Assembly: GCA_041744375.1 (NCBI GenBank)
Contig: JBGTLA010000074.1
Coordinates: forward strand, 1 to 9,399
From: JBGTLA01 sp041744375
Lineage (GTDB): Bacteria > Actinomycetota > Acidimicrobiia > Spongiisociales > ZC4RG35
Reading direction: 5' to 3'
Length of the DNA stretch: 9,399 bases
Below the pieces are notes generated by a model that searched no databases, was not told the DNA's origin, and saw only the letters and a program-made list of their open reading frames with translations. Each line of letters starts with the position of its first letter. Position 1 is the first letter of the stretch. A program made the translations under genes and the position numbers. Of this stretch, positions 1 through 6,583 are shown one piece after another.

Positions 1-16
1 GGATACTCTGGATCTG

Positions 17-1393
17 CTACTCGTCTTCGCTGGTAGGGCGGTGGACGCCTCCGGCGGCGGCGTTGACGCCTTCGGCGAGGGTGGGGTGGATGTGGATCGC
101 CTGGCTGACCTGGTCGATGGTGAGGCCTCCGGTGGCGGCGACGACCAGCTCGTGGATGAGGTTGCCGGCGTCGGGTCCGACGATGGTGGCTCCGATGATG
201 CGCCGGTCGGGACCGGTGATGACCTTGATGAACCCGGCGGTCTCGTCGATGGCCCGTGCCTTGGCCACACCGCGGAACCGTTCGACGCCGATTCCGATTT
301 GGTCGCCGCGGCTTTGGCGGGCCTCGACCTCAGACAGGCCGAAGCTGGCGACCTCAGGGTCGGTGAACACAGCGTGGGGGACGAGCCGGGTCTGAGCCCT
401 GATGTCTTCTTGCTTGTAGAGGTGGCGGTACAAGAGGGCGGCGTCGTCGCGGGCGGTGTGGGTGAACATGGGGGGTCCGACCACGTCGCCGATCGCATAC
501 ATCGCCTCGGCGGTGGTGGCGTAGGCGGAGCCCACAGTGATGAACCCCCTGTCGTCGGTGGCGATCCCCGCGGCTGCGGGATCGAGGCGTTCGGTGTTGG
601 GGGTGCGGCCGGTGGCGATGAGCAGATGGGACGCCTCGAGCTGTTCGTCGCCGACGGTGACGGTTACCCCGCCGTCCGGGTGGGAAGCGACCGAGTCGGG
701 GGTCGCCGAGGTGCGGACGTCGATTCCCTCTGTCGTGAAGACTGCTTCGATGACCTGGGACACGTCGGGGTCTTCTACGGGGAGGAGCCGATCGGCCCGC
801 TGCAAGACGGCGACTTCCGAACCGAATCGCCGGTACATTTGTGCCAGCTCGCAGCCCACGTAGCCGCCGCCGACCACCACTAGATGGGTGGGGAGGTCGG
901 TGAGGTCGAGGGCTGAGGTAGAGTCGAGCCAGGGCACCTGGTCGAGGCCGGGGATGGGTGGGATGTGGGGTCGGGCGCCGGTGTTGATCACGATTCGGTC
1001 GGCCTGGAGGCGGGTGCCGTCGACTTCGATGGTGTGAGAGTCGAGAAACCGGGCATGAGCTCGGACCAGTCGGAGAGATTCGGCCCGGTCCACCGCCCGC
1101 TCCGACCCGGAGCGGACCGCCGAGACCACCCGGTCCTTTCGGGCCACTACCGCGGCGAGGTCGACTCGGACTGGGCCGGTCTCCACTCCGAAGTCGGAGC
1201 CACGGCGGGCGAGATGGGCCACTTTGGCGGAATGGATCATGGTCTTAGTGGGGATACACCCCCGGTTGAGGCAGGTCCCGCCCAACTCACCAGGCTCGAC
1301 GAGCACGGTCTCACCGTGGCGGGCGGCCCGCAACGCCATGGGGAGGCCGGCCATCCCCGCTCCGATCACGATCGTTTCCACCGGGTTGGTCAT
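17..1393 (-). CDS. MerA-like pyridine nucleotide-disulfide oxidoreductase without the mercury-specific ends
   Basis: This 458-residue protein is a class I FAD-dependent disulfide oxidoreductase, the fold shared by lipoamide dehydrogenase and mercuric reductase. Visible elements in order are the FAD-binding GAGMAG at residues 11-16, the redox pair C41/C46 in GGTCLNRGCIPTK, a NAD(P)-binding VVGGGYVGCE segment in the middle, the second FAD motif ATGRTPN followed later by AIGDV, and the dimer-interface H436-P-T with E441 near the end. It has no N-terminal heavy-metal domain and ends HRPTSEDE, so the C-terminal vicinal cysteines that deliver Hg(II) in true MerA are absent. Such proteins are often annotated as mercuric reductase, but the residues seen here support only a generic NAD(P)H-dependent disulfide reductase. 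Its ATG overlaps the stop of the upstream small membrane gene (ATGA), and AGGAG lies 9 bases before the start. It is probably co-transcribed leftward from the divergent mer promoter. The substrate is unknown. Confidence 0.93.
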   Translation of the reverse strand: MTNPVETIVIGAGMAGLPMALRAARHGETVLVEPGELGGTCLNRGCIPTKTMIHSAKVAHLARRGSDFGVETGPVRVDLAAVVARKDRVVSAVRSGSERAVDRAESLRLVRAHARFLDSHTIEVDGTRLQADRIVINTGARPHIPPIPGLDQVPWLDSTSALDLTDLPTHLVVVGGGYVGCELAQMYRRFGSEVAVLQRADRLLPVEDPDVSQVIEAVFTTEGIDVRTSATPDSVASHPDGGVTVTVGDEQLEASHLLIATGRTPNTERLDPAAAGIATDDRGFITVGSAYATTAEAMYAIGDVVGPPMFTHTARDDAALLYRHLYKQEDIRAQTRLVPHAVFTDPEVASFGLSEVEARQSRGDQIGIGVERFRGVAKARAIDETAGFIKVITGPDRRIIGATIVGPDAGNLIHELVVAATGGLTIDQVSQAIHIHPTLAEGVNAAAGGVHRPTSEDE

Positions 1394-1689
1394 ATCGCCT
1401 CTCTCCTCTGGTCAATGCTGAGCGGTTCTGTTCGATCCTCGCCGGAGCCCCCGTGGGCCCTACCGGCGCCTGACCCCAAGCGACGAGCGGTCAACGCGGC
1501 ACGGCCGCTTCTGGCGATGCCGCCAGAAACCCAAGCGGCCAGTACGACCAACCCCGCTCCCAACCCCCAGACTCCGGAGACGATCGAGGCGACTACCCCG
1601 CCCACCGGCTGCCAGTAGGAGCGGTAGGCCGACACACCAGGCAGCAACCTCACCGCCCCCGCCACCCACAGCGTCCCTTCCCGGATCAT
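1390..1689 (-). CDS. Small single-helix membrane protein coupled to the flavoreductase
   Basis: I do not recognise this 99-residue protein. The start is the only ATG (1689) placed so that the gene does not run into the divergent regulator; longer in-frame readings would overlap the regulator and its promoter. There is no clear ribosome-binding site before it, so it may start differently. Residues about 28-58 form one long hydrophobic stretch rich in Gly, Val and Ala. It is preceded by a short amphipathic segment with a YWQP motif and followed by an Arg-rich then acidic, polar tail. There is no cysteine, which argues against a MerT/MerC/MerF-type mercury transporter, since those depend on cysteine pairs. 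The stop overlaps the start of the flavoreductase by four bases, implying translational coupling. A membrane partner for that enzyme is a reasonable guess, but nothing in the sequence proves it. Confidence 0.6.
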   Translation of the reverse strand: MIREGTLWVAGAVRLLPGVSAYRSYWQPVGGVVASIVSGVWGLGAGLVVLAAWVSGGIARSGRAALTARRLGSGAGRAHGGSGEDRTEPLSIDQRREAI

Positions 1690-1742
1690 GAGAAGTCGGT
1701 AGGGGTTCGGCTCTGGTCGGCGCCGGCGGGAGGGCTTGGTGT

Positions 1743-1783
1743 TTGCATTGCGGCAAGTGTAGGGATATATTTGGTAAACACAA
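1743..1783. promoter_or_regulatory. Overlapping divergent promoters of the mer cluster
   Basis: This is an AT-rich island in GC-rich DNA, between the leftward membrane-protein gene and the rightward regulator. On the plus strand TTGCAT (1743-1748) and TATATT (1766-1771) are spaced 17 bases apart, giving a leader of roughly 30 bases before the regulator ATG. On the minus strand TTGTGT (1783-1778) and TACACT (1761-1756) are spaced 16 bases apart. The two promoters interleave, so one bound ArsR-type repressor could shut both directions. The sequence TTTGGT-AA-ACACAA (1770-1783) is an imperfect dyad (4 of 6 positions) and the best operator candidate, but it is weak. The elements are read by eye; start sites are inferred. 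Confidence 0.5.
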
Positions 1784-1809
1784 TCTGTTGAGACTTGGAG
1801 ATCCACGAA

Positions 1810-2160
1810 ATGGGCCGCCCCAGCATCATCGAACTCGAGCCGGTTTCCCTCCCCGACGAGGAGCTGGTGGCCAAGCTGTTCCGGGCGCTCGGGGATGGAA
1901 CCCGCCTGCAGATAATCGAGCTGCTGATGGAGGGTCCCCGCTATCAGAAGGAGATCGTCGAAGCGGTAGGCCTCTCTCAGGGCCAGGTCTCCCAGCATCT
2001 GGCTTGTCTCACCTGGTGCGGGCTGCTGTGCGGGGAACGGGAAGGGCGGCTGGTCCGATACCGGGTGGACAATCCCCGGATCGTCGCTTTGGTCGACCTG
2101 GCTCGGGGGTTCATCAACGCCACCGACGCCGACATCGCCTCATGCCGGATCGTCGACTGA
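1810..2160 (+). CDS. ArsR/SmtB-family metal-sensing repressor, CmtR-like
   Basis: This is a 116-residue winged-helix repressor that should bind the promoter in front of it and release DNA on metal binding. The core shows FRALGDGTRLQIIELL, then the recognition-helix region with GLSQGQVSQHLACL, then the wing EGRLVRYRV. The recognition helix carries C66 and C70 in a CxxxC arrangement (ACLTWCGLL), a further C74, and C112 sits near the C-terminus (ASCRIVD). The CxxxC plus a late cysteine matches the layout of mycobacterial CmtR, a Cd/Pb sensor. Actinobacterial mer operons are known to use ArsR-family regulators in place of classical MerR, so Hg(II) is the likely inducer here given merA 22 bases downstream. 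I chose ATG 1810, with GGAG at 1797-1800, over an in-frame TTG at 1795 that overlaps that Shine-Dalgarno. It probably autoregulates. Confidence 0.93.
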   Translation: MGRPSIIELEPVSLPDEELVAKLFRALGDGTRLQIIELLMEGPRYQKEIVEAVGLSQGQVSQHLACLTWCGLLCGEREGRLVRYRVDNPRIVALVDLARGFINATDADIASCRIVD

Positions 2161-2182
2161 CCGAGTATTGGATAAAGGAGTT

Positions 2183-3829
2183 GTGATCGCGAGAGATATC
2201 ATCCGTCTCGACGTACAGGGGATGACCTGTGACCACTGCCAGGTCACCGTTTCGAAGGTGCTCACCGAGGTAGGGTTGGAAGCAGTGGAGGCGGACTGGC
2301 GGCGTGGGGCAGCCAGCGGCCGACCCACCGACGACTTCTCCGAGGAGCGGGCCGCCGCCGAGTTGGAGGCGGCCGGGTACCGGCTCGCGGTTGCCGAAGA
2401 GCCGACCCCCGCCCCCGACATCAGTCAGGGCGAGGCGGTTTATGACCTGGCCATCATCGGTGCCGGATCGGCCGCCTTCGCCGCCGCCATCAAGTCGTCA
2501 GAACTCGGTGCAAGGGTGGTCATGATCGAGCGAGGGACGATCGGGGGCACCTGCGTCAACATCGGCTGTGTTCCCTCCAAGGCGCTGCTGCGTGCCGCCG
2601 ACCACTATCACCGGGCCGGCCACTCTCCATTCGCAGGAGTCGAGACTGCCGCTGGGGAAGTGGATCTGGCCGCGCTCATAGCCCAGAAGGACGACCTGGT
2701 TGAGACGATGCGGCAGGAGAAGTATGAGGACCTGATCGACGTCTACGGCTTCGACCTGATCAAGGGAGAGGCCAGGTTCGCCGGACCCGACCGGCTCGAA
2801 GTGGATGGCCGGCCGCTCCGCGCAGACCGCTTCCTCATCGCCACCGGGGCCACGCCCTGGACGCCACCGATAGAGGGGCTCGACGACGCCGGGTATCTCA
2901 CGTCTACCACCGCTCTCGAGCTCACCGACCTCCCCGCCGAACTGATCGTGGTCGGAGCCAACGCCATCGGCCTGGAACTGGGCCAGCTGTTCTCGCACCT
3001 CGGATCCCGAGTCACGTTCGTCGAAGCTCTCGACCGGATCGCCCCCTTCGAAGAGCCCGAGATCTCCGAACTGCTCACCGCCCACCTCAAATCTCTCGGA
3101 GCCGAGATCATTACCTCGGCCACCATCACCAAAGCGGGACGGGCCGGACACAGACGCTTCATCGAAGCTCACATCGGAGAAACAAGCCGTCGGATTGAGG
3201 GCGACCAGATCCTGGTCGCCACCGGCCGCCGGGCCCGCACCGAGAGCCTCGGCCTCGAAGCCGCAGGCGTGGTGGCCGACCGGCGAGGCCACGTGATAGT
3301 GGACGAGCGGATGGTCACCTCCAACCCCAAGATCCTCGCCGCAGGTGACGTCACCACCGTCCCCCAGTTCGTCTACGTCGCCGCCCTCACCGGCAGCATC
3401 GCCGCCGAGAACGCACTCCGCCCGCCCCGACGCCGACTCGACCTGACCACCATGCCCCGGATCACCTTCACCACACCCCCGATCGCCTCGGTTGGTCTCA
3501 CCGAAACCCAAGCCAGGGAAGCAGGCCACCAGGTAATCACCTCCGTGCTCCCCCTCGAAGCGGTGCCCCGCGCACTGGTCGACCACGAAACCACCGGTCT
3601 CGTCAAGCTGGTCGCCGACGAAACCACCGGCCGGCTGCTCGGCGCCCACATCCTCGCCGAAGGAGCCGGCGACGTGATCCAGGCGGCAGTGATAGCCATC
3701 AAGTACCAGGCCACCGTCGACGAGATCGCCGACACAATCCACCCCTACCTCACTATGGCCGAAGCCCTCAAGCTCGCCGCCCAAGGATTCCGAAAAAACG
3801 TCGCCCACCTATCCTGCTGCGCCATCTGA
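2183..3829 (+). CDS. merA: Mercuric reductase MerA with N-terminal heavy-metal domain
   Basis: This cytoplasmic flavoenzyme reduces Hg(II) to volatile Hg(0) with NADPH. The 548 residues contain every hallmark. An HMA (MerP-like) domain spans roughly residues 8-70 with the metal-binding C16/C19 in GMTCDHC. FAD-binding GAGSAA lies at 93-98, and the active-site pair C124/C129 is in GGTCVNIGCVPSK. A NADPH-binding segment VVGANAIGLELGQ and the second FAD motif AAGDVTTVPQFVYVAA follow, then the HPYLTMAE motif. The terminal vicinal cysteines C545/C546 are in LSCCAI. The length agrees with one-HMA MerA proteins. The start is uncertain: GTG 2183 is preferred, with AAAGGAG only 2 bases upstream, and an in-frame TTG at 2168 would add five residues. 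It follows the regulator by 22 bases, so the two are almost certainly one transcript induced by mercury. Confidence 0.97.
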   Translation: MIARDIIRLDVQGMTCDHCQVTVSKVLTEVGLEAVEADWRRGAASGRPTDDFSEERAAAELEAAGYRLAVAEEPTPAPDISQGEAVYDLAIIGAGSAAFAAAIKSSELGARVVMIERGTIGGTCVNIGCVPSKALLRAADHYHRAGHSPFAGVETAAGEVDLAALIAQKDDLVETMRQEKYEDLIDVYGFDLIKGEARFAGPDRLEVDGRPLRADRFLIATGATPWTPPIEGLDDAGYLTSTTALELTDLPAELIVVGANAIGLELGQLFSHLGSRVTFVEALDRIAPFEEPEISELLTAHLKSLGAEIITSATITKAGRAGHRRFIEAHIGETSRRIEGDQILVATGRRARTESLGLEAAGVVADRRGHVIVDERMVTSNPKILAAGDVTTVPQFVYVAALTGSIAAENALRPPRRRLDLTTMPRITFTTPPIASVGLTETQAREAGHQVITSVLPLEAVPRALVDHETTGLVKLVADETTGRLLGAHILAEGAGDVIQAAVIAIKYQATVDEIADTIHPYLTMAEALKLAAQGFRKNVAHLSCCAI

Positions 3830-3992
3830 ACGGGAGGATGATCCTCGATGGCATGCGGCCTCGCGACATTGCCACTGCTTTTGGGTGTGGTGACTCGCTG
3901 TAGTACCACCCTGGAAGGGGAACCGGAGCAACGGTGTCGCCTGCCCTCGAAGAGGCCGGGTTCGTCGCCAAAGGCGCTGTACACGCTGCGGA
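3830..3992. other. Convergent intergenic spacer after merA
   Basis: There is no convincing gene between merA and the converging DUF3105 gene. Just after the merA stop is a tight 13-base dyad, GAGGAT-G-ATCCTC (3834-3846). A second possible hairpin lies around 3883-3911, where GGG..TGGT can pair with ACCACCC across a 13-base loop with a 2-base bulge. Neither is followed by a T tract, so they are only weak candidates for transcription termination between the convergent genes. Short reading frames here have no recognisable motif, and no merB or merT remnant was seen. Confidence 0.4.
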
Positions 3993-4589
3993 TCAGAGAG
4001 ACTGGTCGACCTCGAACGCACACGGCACGCCGGCTTCGGGGCCTTTGAAAGCGAATCGAACATAGTAAAGGTCGATGGTTTCGGTGTCGGCCGACTCGAG
4101 ACGGAGCATCCGGGTCCAGGACGTCACTACGACCGGGTCATCGAGATCCCCGCGGGGGGCCAAAAGGATGTGACTGGGTTTTGTTCTGGCGTAGTCCTGC
4201 AGATCTCGTAGTTCATTCGGATCCAGACCTAGCTGATATTGGATGACGACAGTCCCGTGCTCCAGATTGTGGACTTGGATCGGGTCGGGAATCTCAGACG
4301 TGTAGATCCCGCATTGCGCCGCCGTGGGTGAGTGATCACCGCTGGTGGCTGGAGAGGAGTTGTAGTCTGGAGGAGGGTCACCTTCAGCGAGATGGTTTCT
4401 GCCCATTTCTGGGAAGGTTTCGACAGCGGACAGCTCCTCCGGCAGGGACCTGAAGGCAACAAGGGCCACGATGACTGCGACGACTCCGACTATTCCCGAT
4501 CCGATGATGATCTTCCGTCGACGTGCCCTGGCTAACGCCGCCTGCCGTTTCTCCTCTTGTCTCTGTGCTTTCTTGCCTCTGGAGGTCAT
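3993..4589 (-). CDS. Membrane-anchored DUF3105 protein
   Basis: This 198-residue protein matches the pattern I associate with DUF3105, a family of unknown function common in actinobacteria. A highly basic cytoplasmic N-terminus (KKAQRQEEKRQAALARARRRK) is followed by one transmembrane helix at about 26-46, then an exported domain. That domain has YNSSPATSGDH (77-86), CGIYTSEIP (93-101) and VHNLEHGTVVIQY (106-118). The cluster of H66, H86, C93, H107, H111 and C190 could bind metal or form a disulfide (C93-C190), but that is inference. ATG 4589 is chosen over the in-frame upstream ATG at 4619 because GGGAGA sits 6 bases before it. It lies 119 bases downstream of the ATP-grasp gene in the same direction, so it may be co-transcribed, though a dyad in the gap could mark its own promoter. 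Confidence 0.85.
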   Translation of the reverse strand: MTSRGKKAQRQEEKRQAALARARRRKIIIGSGIVGVVAVIVALVAFRSLPEELSAVETFPEMGRNHLAEGDPPPDYNSSPATSGDHSPTAAQCGIYTSEIPDPIQVHNLEHGTVVIQYQLGLDPNELRDLQDYARTKPSHILLAPRGDLDDPVVVTSWTRMLRLESADTETIDLYYVRFAFKGPEAGVPCAFEVDQSL

Positions 4590-4624
4590 GTACGGTCTCC
4601 CATCGCTTCGACGCGACATCTGTC

Positions 4625-4636
4625 GTACGCACGTAC
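4625..4636. promoter_or_regulatory. Perfect dyad upstream of the DUF3105 gene
   Basis: GTACG-CA-CGTAC is a perfect 5-2-5 inverted repeat centred about 41 bases upstream of the chosen DUF3105 start, in the 119-base gap after the ATP-grasp gene. Its size and place suit a small operator, but short dyads arise by chance in GC-rich DNA and no promoter hexamers stand out beside it. Confidence 0.25.
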
Positions 4637-4708
4637 TCAGGCACGGCGCCAGAACCCTGCGAGGACCTAGCGCTCCTGGTCGGTCTATCTGGGTTGTTCC
4701 TGACTCGG

Positions 4709-5644
4709 CTAGCGGGAAGCACCCGGATAAGATCCGACACCGATACGGGCAACCAGAAACTCGACCAGGTCGACATAGGGGTCGAAGCCGAGCACGTTCT
4801 CTGCATCGGCGATGTAGTTGGACATCGCGTTGATGTCGTAGAAGTAGGCGAGGCCGTCATGGTCGTTGATCAGGTACTCCACACCACCGAGATCCGCACC
4901 CGCGGCTGTGATTATCCGCGCCGCCTCCTCGACCAGTTCGTTGGGCGGCACGACTCTCTGTACCAGATCACTCGGATCTGCCACTCCCTGGGCGGGATCG
5001 CAAAAGTCGGCCGGGCAGAGGTTGAAGGAACCCGGTTGCAGCTTGAGCTCGATGGCGTACAGGAACTCGCCTCCGACGATCTCGACTCGAACGATCGATC
5101 CGGCCCTAGCTGGAAGGTACTCCTGAACCACCCCGGTTCCATCCGGGCCGAGGTCGATGGACCCCGACTCGACAGCGACGATCAGCTCCCGTAGGTCATC
5201 GAACGCGGCGATGCCGGCTCCACTTCCTCCCACGTTGGGTTTAACCATGACCGGAAACTCGAGGCCGAGAGCGGCTTCAGGTAGGTCGCGTAAGTTCAAA
5301 ACAGGTCGCCCTTCGGGGTGACGGACGCCCTCTTTACGAAACAGGCCGAGTTGGTTCCTCTTGGACAACTCGTACTCATAGGCAGCCGACCCGTTTATCA
5401 CCGGAATGCCGACTGCCTCGACACTTTGGAGGAATGCAGGCGTCCCAAGCATCGCCGCCATGTGGCCCCTGGTCCACGCCGAGGGGCTCATACGGTTGAA
5501 CACCATGGCCCAGTCCCCCACGTGAGACGGATCGAAGTCTGGCTCCGAGGCATCAAGAGACACGTGATCGATACCCCTTCGATGCAACTCAGCGAAGAGT
5601 GGGGCGTTCCAATTCGGATGCTCATGGAAGATCGCTATCTGCAA
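4709..5644 (-). CDS. RimK-like ATP-grasp carboxylate-amine ligase
   Basis: This 311-residue protein has the ATP-grasp layout of the RimK-type ligases, which join a carboxylate to an amine or thiol through an acyl-phosphate. The N-terminal Rossmann-like pre-grasp part (about 1-90) opens MQIAIFHEHPNW. SKRNQL with K95 follows. Next come the nucleotide-binding K135 and glycine loop GGSGAG (139-144) in FPVMVKPNVGG, then VVQEYLP (172-178), and the Mg-binding FYDINAMSNY with E256, D270 and N272. The substrate cannot be deduced; RimK relatives act on ribosomal protein, amino acids or peptides. The start is TTG 5644 with AGGGA 8 bases upstream, since the next methionines lie inside the fold. It is divergent from the two-component system and 119 bases upstream of the DUF3105 gene, so the two may form an operon. 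Confidence 0.88.
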   Translation of the reverse strand: MQIAIFHEHPNWNAPLFAELHRRGIDHVSLDASEPDFDPSHVGDWAMVFNRMSPSAWTRGHMAAMLGTPAFLQSVEAVGIPVINGSAAYEYELSKRNQLGLFRKEGVRHPEGRPVLNLRDLPEAALGLEFPVMVKPNVGGSGAGIAAFDDLRELIVAVESGSIDLGPDGTGVVQEYLPARAGSIVRVEIVGGEFLYAIELKLQPGSFNLCPADFCDPAQGVADPSDLVQRVVPPNELVEEAARIITAAGADLGGVEYLINDHDGLAYFYDINAMSNYIADAENVLGFDPYVDLVEFLVARIGVGSYPGASR

Positions 5645-5713
5645 TATGGGATTCCCTGGTCAGCTTGGACCGGTGAAACATGTCTGCTCCCGAAGAAATT
5701 CCCCCGACATCTG

Positions 5714-5748
5714 GATAGCCCTCGTATCCGGATCACGAGGGACCTATC
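5714..5748. promoter_or_regulatory. Long interrupted palindrome in the divergent ATP-grasp/response-regulator spacer
   Basis: CCCTCGT (5719-5725) and ACGAGGG (5735-5741) pair perfectly around a 9-base loop that contains ATCCGGAT. The stem extends outward through GATAG (5714-5718) and CTATC (5744-5748), with a 2-base bulge on one side. The spacer lies between two divergent genes, so a terminator is unlikely. An operator for a dimeric regulator, or a leader hairpin, fits better. It is 98 bases before the response-regulator start and about 70 before the ATP-grasp start. Confidence 0.45.
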
Positions 5749-5845
5749 TCATACCCTGACGCACCAGGAAGTCGCTTGCCGTGATGTTCGGCTGTCGCCA
5801 TCGGCACCTCTCGTCGGTATGGTTCGATGAAAGAGAGCAATTTTC

Positions 5846-6583
5846 TTGTCATCAAAATCTCAACTCGACGGCGCCCATGTTCTCGTAGTGGAGGACGACG
5901 AGATGGTGGCTGACGTATTGACCCGTTACATGGAGCGGGACGGAGCGACCGTCGAGACGGTTGGAGACGGAACAACCGCCCTCGGACTTCTATATGAATC
6001 GTCCTTCGATCTTGTGGTTCTGGACCTGTTGCTTCCCGGGCTACACGGATGGGAAGTGTGTTCGCGTCTGCGGGCCGCACTCGACATCCCGGTGATCATG
6101 CTCACGGCCTTAGGACAGGAGGAGCACCGAGTGGCGGGCTTGGAGATGGGAGCCGACGATTATGTCACCAAGCCATTCTCTCCCGCCGAGCTGGTCGCCC
6201 GAGCGAACGCTGTGCTGCGCAGGTCGGTGTCCAAGCCTCCTCCGGAACCCCGGCTGAGAAGCGCTTCGATCGAGCTGGATCTCGTAGGTCGAAGGGGGTG
6301 GAAGGACGGCGAGGAGCTGAGTTTGACTGCGTTGGAGTTCGAGCTTCTGGCCTTCTTGATACGGAACCACGGCCGAGCCTTCTCCCGCGAGGAACTGCTG
6401 CGAGCGGTGTGGGGGTATGAGATCGGTGACACGTCCACGGTCACCGTCCACATTCGCCGCCTGAGAGAGAAGATCGAGCTGAAACCATCAGCGCCGCGTC
6501 ACGTGCAGACTGTTTGGGGTGTCGGCTACCGCTTCGAGTCCGGAGGCCCATCACAGGGCCCTGGCCGGAGTGAATCTGGATGA
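5846..6583 (+). CDS. OmpR/PhoB-family response regulator
   Basis: This 245-residue two-component regulator has an N-terminal receiver domain (about 10-125) with the acidic pocket E16/D17/D18, phospho-acceptor D60 in VVLDLLLPG, switch residues T87 and Y106, and K109 in TKPF. A C-terminal winged-helix DNA-binding domain follows from about 140 (LTALEFELLAFLIRNHGRAFSREELLRAVWGY ... VTVHIRRLREKI, shown in parts, ending WGVGYRFE). A short Ser/Gly-rich tail follows. The start is TTG 5846, because the frame is closed by a TGA at 5828-5830; AGAGAG 8 bases upstream is a weak ribosome site. Its TGA overlaps the ATG of the histidine kinase, so the pair is translationally coupled. The signal sensed is unknown. 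Candidate targets are the divergent ATP-grasp operon and the membrane gene at 7898, by position only. Confidence 0.96.
   Translation: MSSKSQLDGAHVLVVEDDEMVADVLTRYMERDGATVETVGDGTTALGLLYESSFDLVVLDLLLPGLHGWEVCSRLRAALDIPVIMLTALGQEEHRVAGLEMGADDYVTKPFSPAELVARANAVLRRSVSKPPPEPRLRSASIELDLVGRRGWKDGEELSLTALEFELLAFLIRNHGRAFSREELLRAVWGYEIGDTSTVTVHIRRLREKIELKPSAPRHVQTVWGVGYRFESGGPSQGPGRSESG

Noticed and set aside
41..883. 280-codon plus-strand ORF, and other long frames opposite the flavoreductase and merA
   Set aside because: These are shadow frames of GC-rich genes, with Gly/Asp/Val-biased low-complexity translations and no motif.
17..1393. Calling this gene a second merA
   Set aside because: It lacks the heavy-metal domain and the C-terminal vicinal cysteines required for efficient Hg(II) handling.
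1390..1998. A 202-codon minus-strand reading of the small membrane gene
   Set aside because: Its first 103 codons lie over the promoter and the opposite-strand regulator. Only the part from ATG 1689 has a coherent membrane segment.
3848..4048. Short plus-strand ORF after merA starting MACGLATLPLLLGVV
   Set aside because: It has a brief hydrophobic start only, runs into the opposite-strand DUF3105 gene, and lacks the cysteine-pair pattern of MerT/MerF.
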